Assembly: GCA_017640665.1 (NCBI GenBank) | Contig: JAEPQE010000003.1 | Location: forward strand, 535,033 to 599,032 | Direction: 5' to 3' | DNA length: 64,000 bases | Source of the DNA: Balneolaceae bacterium | Lineage (GTDB): Bacteria > Bacteroidota > Rhodothermia > Balneolales > Balneolaceae | Part shown: in pieces, positions 60,586-64,000 of the stretch | How the letters are laid out: each line of letters begins with the position of its first letter | How positions within the stretch are numbered: position 1 is the stretch's first letter | Made by a program: the position numbers and the translations under genes | The notes under the pieces: generated by a model | Database searches by the model: none | What the model was told of the DNA's origin: nothing | Seen by the model: the letters and a program-made list of their open reading frames with translations, nothing else

Positions 60586-61710
60586 TTAACTAAAAGTATT
60601 TAAGAATTGTTTTGGCGTAAGCCCTGTACTCTGTTTAAAAACTCTATAAAACGAAGCGCTACTGTTAAACCCACAATCTCTTGCAATTGCATTAAGTGTT
60701 AAATTTGAATAACTGGGATCAGGGAGTCTTTTCTTTACCTCTTTTATTCTAAAATCATTTATGAATTCAAAAAAATTCTTACCTGTTTCTTTGTTTATGA
60801 GCTGAGATAGCTTGTGTGTAGGTATATCTATCATTCTACTCAAATCATTAATCCTTAATTCCGGATTTAAAAAAGGCTTTTCATTCCTCATATATTCCTC
60901 AAGTTCAGATACTGTTATTTTGAGATCCGATAATTCGGAGGAGGAGGAGGATATATTTTCGATTTCTTTATTAACAGGAGTTACAAAAAAAGAATCCGGG
61001 TTAAGTGCTGAGGCAAATCCAAAAGTTTGTATAAATAAAGTTAAAAAGATGTATGTAACATAATCGTACGGAAAGAAAAATTCGAAGCTAACAAGAAGTA
61101 ATAAATGATAGATTAATGTTATGGCCCAGAAAATATTGAACAGAAGAATAAAATTAAGCACCCATTTTTGCGTATAAATAGAATCTCTTGAATACTCTTT
61201 TCCAACCTCAGAAAAATATTTTTTGAAGTTGTAGTATGAAATACTTCCATAAGTAAGCTCAAAAATTATATACGTATAGAAAAAAAGGTCCGGACTTCCC
61301 GAGTAATTTGCATAGAAGCTTTCAAAGACTCGAATTTTGGTTTCACCTCCCAGTGTAAAAAAATCCCACATGTAAGTAAGGGCTATCAAGAAAGGTATAA
61401 GGTGTAGAGCATGAATGGATCTTAGCTTATAACCTTTTACAGTAGAAAACCTCTCAAAAAGAAAAAGTAACGGGCCAATTAAAAACCAAATAAGTGAGTT
61501 TAACCAAATTAAATGTGGAGACTTTAGATGCCAATCAAAATATGAGTGTAAAAAACTAAATGACTGAAACCCTATAAGTAAAAGAATAAGAGAAAGAACA
61601 ATTTTTTGAGGTTGTTTGTACTCTGATTTAAAGACTACAATTGGCGCTAAGATAAAACTTTGTATTGTTCCCCAGGTTATTATTAATGTCCAGATATTTT
61701 GATCATTCAT
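60586..61710 (-). CDS. Membrane-anchored AraC-family transcriptional regulator
   Basis: 374 residues. The first ~225 hold seven hydrophobic helices (WTLIITWGTIQSFILAPIVV to YVTYIFLTLFIQTFGFA). A linker leads to a C-terminal AraC DNA-binding domain (~275-374): RINDLSRMIDIPTHKLSQLI, FFEFINDFRIKEVKKRL and the second helix-turn-helix NAIARDCGFNSSASFYRVFK ending TGLTPKQF. This class senses a signal in or across the membrane and binds DNA at the membrane. It is a candidate reader of the nearby TCTCA/TGAGA palindromes, one of which lies 105-127 bases before its own start. Confidence 0.9.
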   Translation of the reverse strand: MNDQNIWTLIITWGTIQSFILAPIVVFKSEYKQPQKIVLSLILLLIGFQSFSFLHSYFDWHLKSPHLIWLNSLIWFLIGPLLFLFERFSTVKGYKLRSIHALHLIPFLIALTYMWDFFTLGGETKIRVFESFYANYSGSPDLFFYTYIIFELTYGSISYYNFKKYFSEVGKEYSRDSIYTQKWVLNFILLFNIFWAITLIYHLLLLVSFEFFFPYDYVTYIFLTLFIQTFGFASALNPDSFFVTPVNKEIENISSSSSELSDLKITVSELEEYMRNEKPFLNPELRINDLSRMIDIPTHKLSQLINKETGKNFFEFINDFRIKEVKKRLPDPSYSNLTLNAIARDCGFNSSASFYRVFKQSTGLTPKQFLNTFS

Positions 61711-61814
61711 TATTTCTATTCTAGTTTAAAAATTCTTCGAAGAAGATTTCTTTCTAATATCTGTAAGAATGTTGTCGTTTCGTAATTAATAGCATGATTC
61801 TCATCTTGTGACTT

Positions 61815-61837
61815 ATCTCATTTTAAGAATTTGAGAT
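61815..61837. promoter_or_regulatory. Putative operator, copy 3 (ATCTCA-N11-TGAGAT)
   Basis: ATCTCA and TGAGAT around TTTTAAGAATT, in the 304-base divergent gap 61711-62014 between the AraC-type regulator and the serine hydrolase. It could serve either gene. Nothing else with clear structure was seen in the gap; a 67-codon minus-strand frame there is not convincing. Confidence 0.48.
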
Positions 61838-62014
61838 AGATATTTGTCTTTGAGAAAGTTTTGATTCTTAACATTCTGAATTAATAGAAGAATTAAGTGA
61901 GCCTCAAGAAAAGTGAGTTGGTGATTAACTTTCATTTTAGAGGGCAAACATTCAATATCTAAGAATGAATGAATAGCGTTGTACAATTGAGATTCAATTT
62001 TTGGTAAAAGGTGC

Positions 62015-63076
62015 ATGAGATTAGCAATAATTATCCTACTCGATGGGCTTATTTTTTTCAGCGGATGTGCTCACTCTCAGGAAATTGATGATTTAAAAAA
62101 TCCAGAACTGGTTGGAATTTCAGCTGAATTAATGGATGAAATTGAACAAAATGTCTCGAAATTACCAAACATTTTAAGTTTTGTAGTTTTAAAGGATAGT
62201 TTGATAGTATCTGAAAACTATTACAATGGTGCAGATCGAAATTCTCTATTCCACATAAGATCGATAACTAAGAGTATCACTTCATTAACATTATCAATAT
62301 TACTTGAAGAAAATCAGCTTTTTAATACCCAAAATAAGATCGCTGATTTTTATCCTGATAAGATTGTGGCTCCGGAAATCTCATTAATTAATGAGATTTC
62401 CATTCAGCACATATTGGATATGCAATCGGGATTTGAGTGGAGTGAAAGTTTGGAAGTAATCAACTGGTATACTTCTATCCGAAACCCAACTGATTATATA
62501 TTGTCAAAAAAAGTAGTGGAAAAACCAGGGACGAGTTGGAATTATAACTCAGGTTCGGTACATCTTTTATCGGCCGTTTTTGATTCTTTAACAGGAGTGA
62601 ACCAAGAACTTTTTTGCAATCAGGCTTTATTTAAACCTCTTGATATAACTAATTTTGCTTGGGATAAAGACCCTACCGGGGTAGTAAGACCAGACGCTGG
62701 TTTGCAACTTAGAGCGAGAGATTTAACAAAGATCGGACAGCTTATTCTAAATAAAGGTAGCACAAAGGAGCAAATACTAATAAACAGAGAATGGATTGAG
62801 GACATTTCCCGCTTTAAAATTGATTTGAATTCAGAGTATGGTCCACTTACAAAGCTTCATTACAATAATTTATGGTGGTTAGCCGAGTACAAAGGCAACA
62901 AAATTTTATTTGCACTTGGATATGGTGGACAATTACTTATAATTATCCCGGATTTAGAAATGATATTGGTTGCTAATCACCTCTACCAACTCAGGCCGGA
63001 GGTAGCGAATAAACAGGGTAGAGCTTTTCTTAATGCCGCATTGATACCCTTAATTGATCACCTTACAGTGGAATAG
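62015..63076 (+). CDS. Serine hydrolase, class C beta-lactamase family lipoprotein
   Basis: 353 residues with a lipoprotein signal (LAIIILLDGLIFFSGCAHSQ, Cys ~18). The active-site residues are SITK in HIRSITKSITSLTLS, the Tyr in WNYNSGSVHLLSAV (YxS) and a GYGGQ loop in place of KTG. The order and length fit the beta-lactamase-like esterase/peptidase group, different from the gene at 46171. It is divergent from the AraC regulator and may be its target; this is inference. Confidence 0.85.
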   Translation: MRLAIIILLDGLIFFSGCAHSQEIDDLKNPELVGISAELMDEIEQNVSKLPNILSFVVLKDSLIVSENYYNGADRNSLFHIRSITKSITSLTLSILLEENQLFNTQNKIADFYPDKIVAPEISLINEISIQHILDMQSGFEWSESLEVINWYTSIRNPTDYILSKKVVEKPGTSWNYNSGSVHLLSAVFDSLTGVNQELFCNQALFKPLDITNFAWDKDPTGVVRPDAGLQLRARDLTKIGQLILNKGSTKEQILINREWIEDISRFKIDLNSEYGPLTKLHYNNLWWLAEYKGNKILFALGYGGQLLIIIPDLEMILVANHLYQLRPEVANKQGRAFLNAALIPLIDHLTVE

Positions 63077-63087
63077 TATTTGTTTTA

Positions 63088-63108
63088 TCTCAACTCTTCA
63101 AATTGAGA
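63088..63108. promoter_or_regulatory. Putative operator, copy 4 (TCTCAA-N9-TTGAGA)
   Basis: TCTCAA and TTGAGA around CTCTTCAAA, 69-89 bases before the LytTR gene. A weaker version (GCTCA-N12-TGGGA) follows at about 63130. The position fits an autoregulatory or activator site. Confidence 0.48.
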
Positions 63109-63176
63109 AATAGATTAAAAGTGGGAGTAGCTCAAATTCCTTAGACTGGGAAATATTATGAATCAACTAAATAAAG

Positions 63177-63548
63177 ATGTCCACTTCAAACAATATTATT
63201 AAGGAGAAGAAACTGGAGTCTTTATCTCCACAAGAACGATTGATTTTAAAAAAAAATGGTGCTTACCACGTCGTTCGGGCTGCCGATATTTTATATGTAG
63301 AATCATCTGGCAACTACGTGAATATAATTTCTCAGAATAATAAGTTTATCTACAGAAGTACTCTCAAGTCTTTTCTAAAACGATTAGATCCAAACACATT
63401 TTATCGTATTCATCGCTGTACCGTTGTGAATATCGACTATATCAAAAAAATTAAGACCTCCGCTTATGGAGATTACGAGGTTGAGCTTGTTGATAATACG
63501 ATTTTAAAGATGACTCGCAATTATAGAGACATGTTCCATCTTTATTAA
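63177..63548 (+). CDS. Stand-alone LytTR DNA-binding regulator
   Basis: 123 residues: a 25-residue lead-in, then a complete LytTR domain (YHVVRAADILYVESSGNYVN, IYRSTLKSFLKRLDPNTFYR, IHRCTVVNIDYIKKIK, ELVDNTILKMTRNYRD). There is no receiver domain and no membrane segment, so it is not a normal LytR/AlgR response regulator. A signal could reach it by expression level or a partner protein. It lies between the serine hydrolase gene and a TonB receptor gene and has a palindrome in its upstream region. Confidence 0.88.
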   Translation: MSTSNNIIKEKKLESLSPQERLILKKNGAYHVVRAADILYVESSGNYVNIISQNNKFIYRSTLKSFLKRLDPNTFYRIHRCTVVNIDYIKKIKTSAYGDYEVELVDNTILKMTRNYRDMFHLY

Positions 63549-63695
63549 TTTGCTCATCATTTTTACTTGTTTAATCACTTAATACAGGGTCTGATCACAA
63601 AACGCTTACCGCTGAATTAAAGACCTCTTATATATAAAAAAATATGCCTTTGGAGATCCTTAGGCTCAATTTTAAAATCTATAAAAGAGGTTTTC

Positions 63696-64000
63696 ATGAT
63701 TAAAAAGCTATTAAGCTCAGGTCTTTTCTGTGTCTTATTTTCGAGTTTGGCATTTGCTCAATTCGGAAGTATCACGGGAACGATTACTGACGATGTAACA
63801 GGCGAAGAATTACCTGGTGCAAACGTATACATTGTAGAACTTGAAAAAGGAGCATCTACAGATATCAATGGTAATTATACCGTATCTGCCGTTCCTAATG
63901 GTACTTACAATGTCAGAGTCACTTATATTGGGTACTTAAGACAAGATCTTACAGTAACCGTAGATGGTGAAACCAATCTGGACATTTATCTTGAAGAAGA
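63696..64000 (+). CDS. TonB-dependent receptor, N-terminal part (runs off the window)
   Basis: The first 101 residues are seen: a signal peptide (MIKKLLSSGLFCVLFSSLAF-AQ), then a carboxypeptidase-regulatory-like domain (GSITGTITDDVTGEELPGAN, VYIVELEKGASTDINGNYTV, YNVRVTYIGYLRQDLTVTVD). This N-terminal extension is typical of SusC/RagA and other TonB-dependent outer-membrane transporters in Bacteroidota. The plug and barrel lie beyond base 64000, so the substrate class is unknown. The 147-base gap before it has no clear promoter match. Confidence 0.82.
   Translation, partial: MIKKLLSSGLFCVLFSSLAFAQFGSITGTITDDVTGEELPGANVYIVELEKGASTDINGNYTVSAVPNGTYNVRVTYIGYLRQDLTVTVDGETNLDIYLEE

Noticed and set aside
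61813..62016. 67-codon minus-strand frame in the divergent gap before the serine hydrolase
   Set aside because: It runs through the candidate operator and overlaps the start of the plus-strand gene. It has no ribosome site or recognisable protein features.
1..64000. CRISPR arrays, prophage, tRNA or rRNA genes, classical insertion sequences
   Set aside because: No regularly spaced direct repeats, phage structural genes, cloverleaf-like sequences or transposase genes were seen on either strand.

Overview
The window looks like the chromosome of a moderately A+T-rich Bacteroidota-type bacterium, probably of the Balneolota/Rhodothermota side. That placement is inference from gene content: PorV/PorQ-like outer-membrane proteins with a FlgD-type C-terminal domain, a SusC-like TonB receptor start, DUF4837, an ASPIC/UnbV protein, bacillithiol synthesis (bshC) and a TTG/TAnnTTTG promoter in front of the trp operon. 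No rRNA, tRNA, CRISPR array or prophage was seen.

Layout. 1-9868 (+): bshC end, 5-formyl-THF cyclo-ligase, PspC protein, tmk, START-like protein, aroE, pgeF, a frameshifted histone-deacetylase gene, a gap with a DnaA-box cluster, then dxr-rseP-psd-pssA. 9865-19266 (-): one tightly packed eight-gene operon (lipoprotein, FlgD-tailed exoprotein, two PorV/PorQ barrels, two glycosyltransferases, flippase, polysaccharide deacetylase). 19337-28025 (+): trp operon with a complete ribosome-mediated attenuator (leader peptide with three consecutive Trp codons, antiterminator, terminator) and the order trpE-trpS-trpG-trpD-trpC-small zinc-ribbon protein-trpF-trpB-broken lipoprotein-trpA. 28034-33684 (+): DUF4837 lipoprotein and a biotin operon bioF-esterase-bioC-bioD-bioA. 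33822-41992: mixed housekeeping and accessory genes (amidase, TPR, SDR, RNase D, aldo/keto reductase, YqaE/Pmp3).

42144-44197 is the most unusual part: small membrane-protein genes bounded by integron attC-type repeats, with no integrase in the window (a CALIN-like cassette cluster). One attC site is split by a GIY-YIG nuclease gene flanked by inverted copies of a palindrome that also occurs elsewhere in the window.

44524-56004: SDR, DUF1801, serine hydrolase, Dps, two orphan histidine kinases, a methyltransferase, and thrA-thrB-thrC preceded by a Thr/Ile-rich leader peptide. 56151-64000: HEAT-like secreted protein, CRTAC1-like protein, lipoproteins, membrane-anchored AraC regulator, serine hydrolase, LytTR regulator and the start of a TonB receptor. 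Four gaps here share a TCTCA-N-TGAGA palindrome upstream of genes, suggesting one local regulon.

Throughout, short palindromic repeats (GTCATCCTGAG family and others) sit between genes and in two places extend or break reading frames. Two conserved genes carry single-base losses in homopolymer runs, which may be assembly errors.
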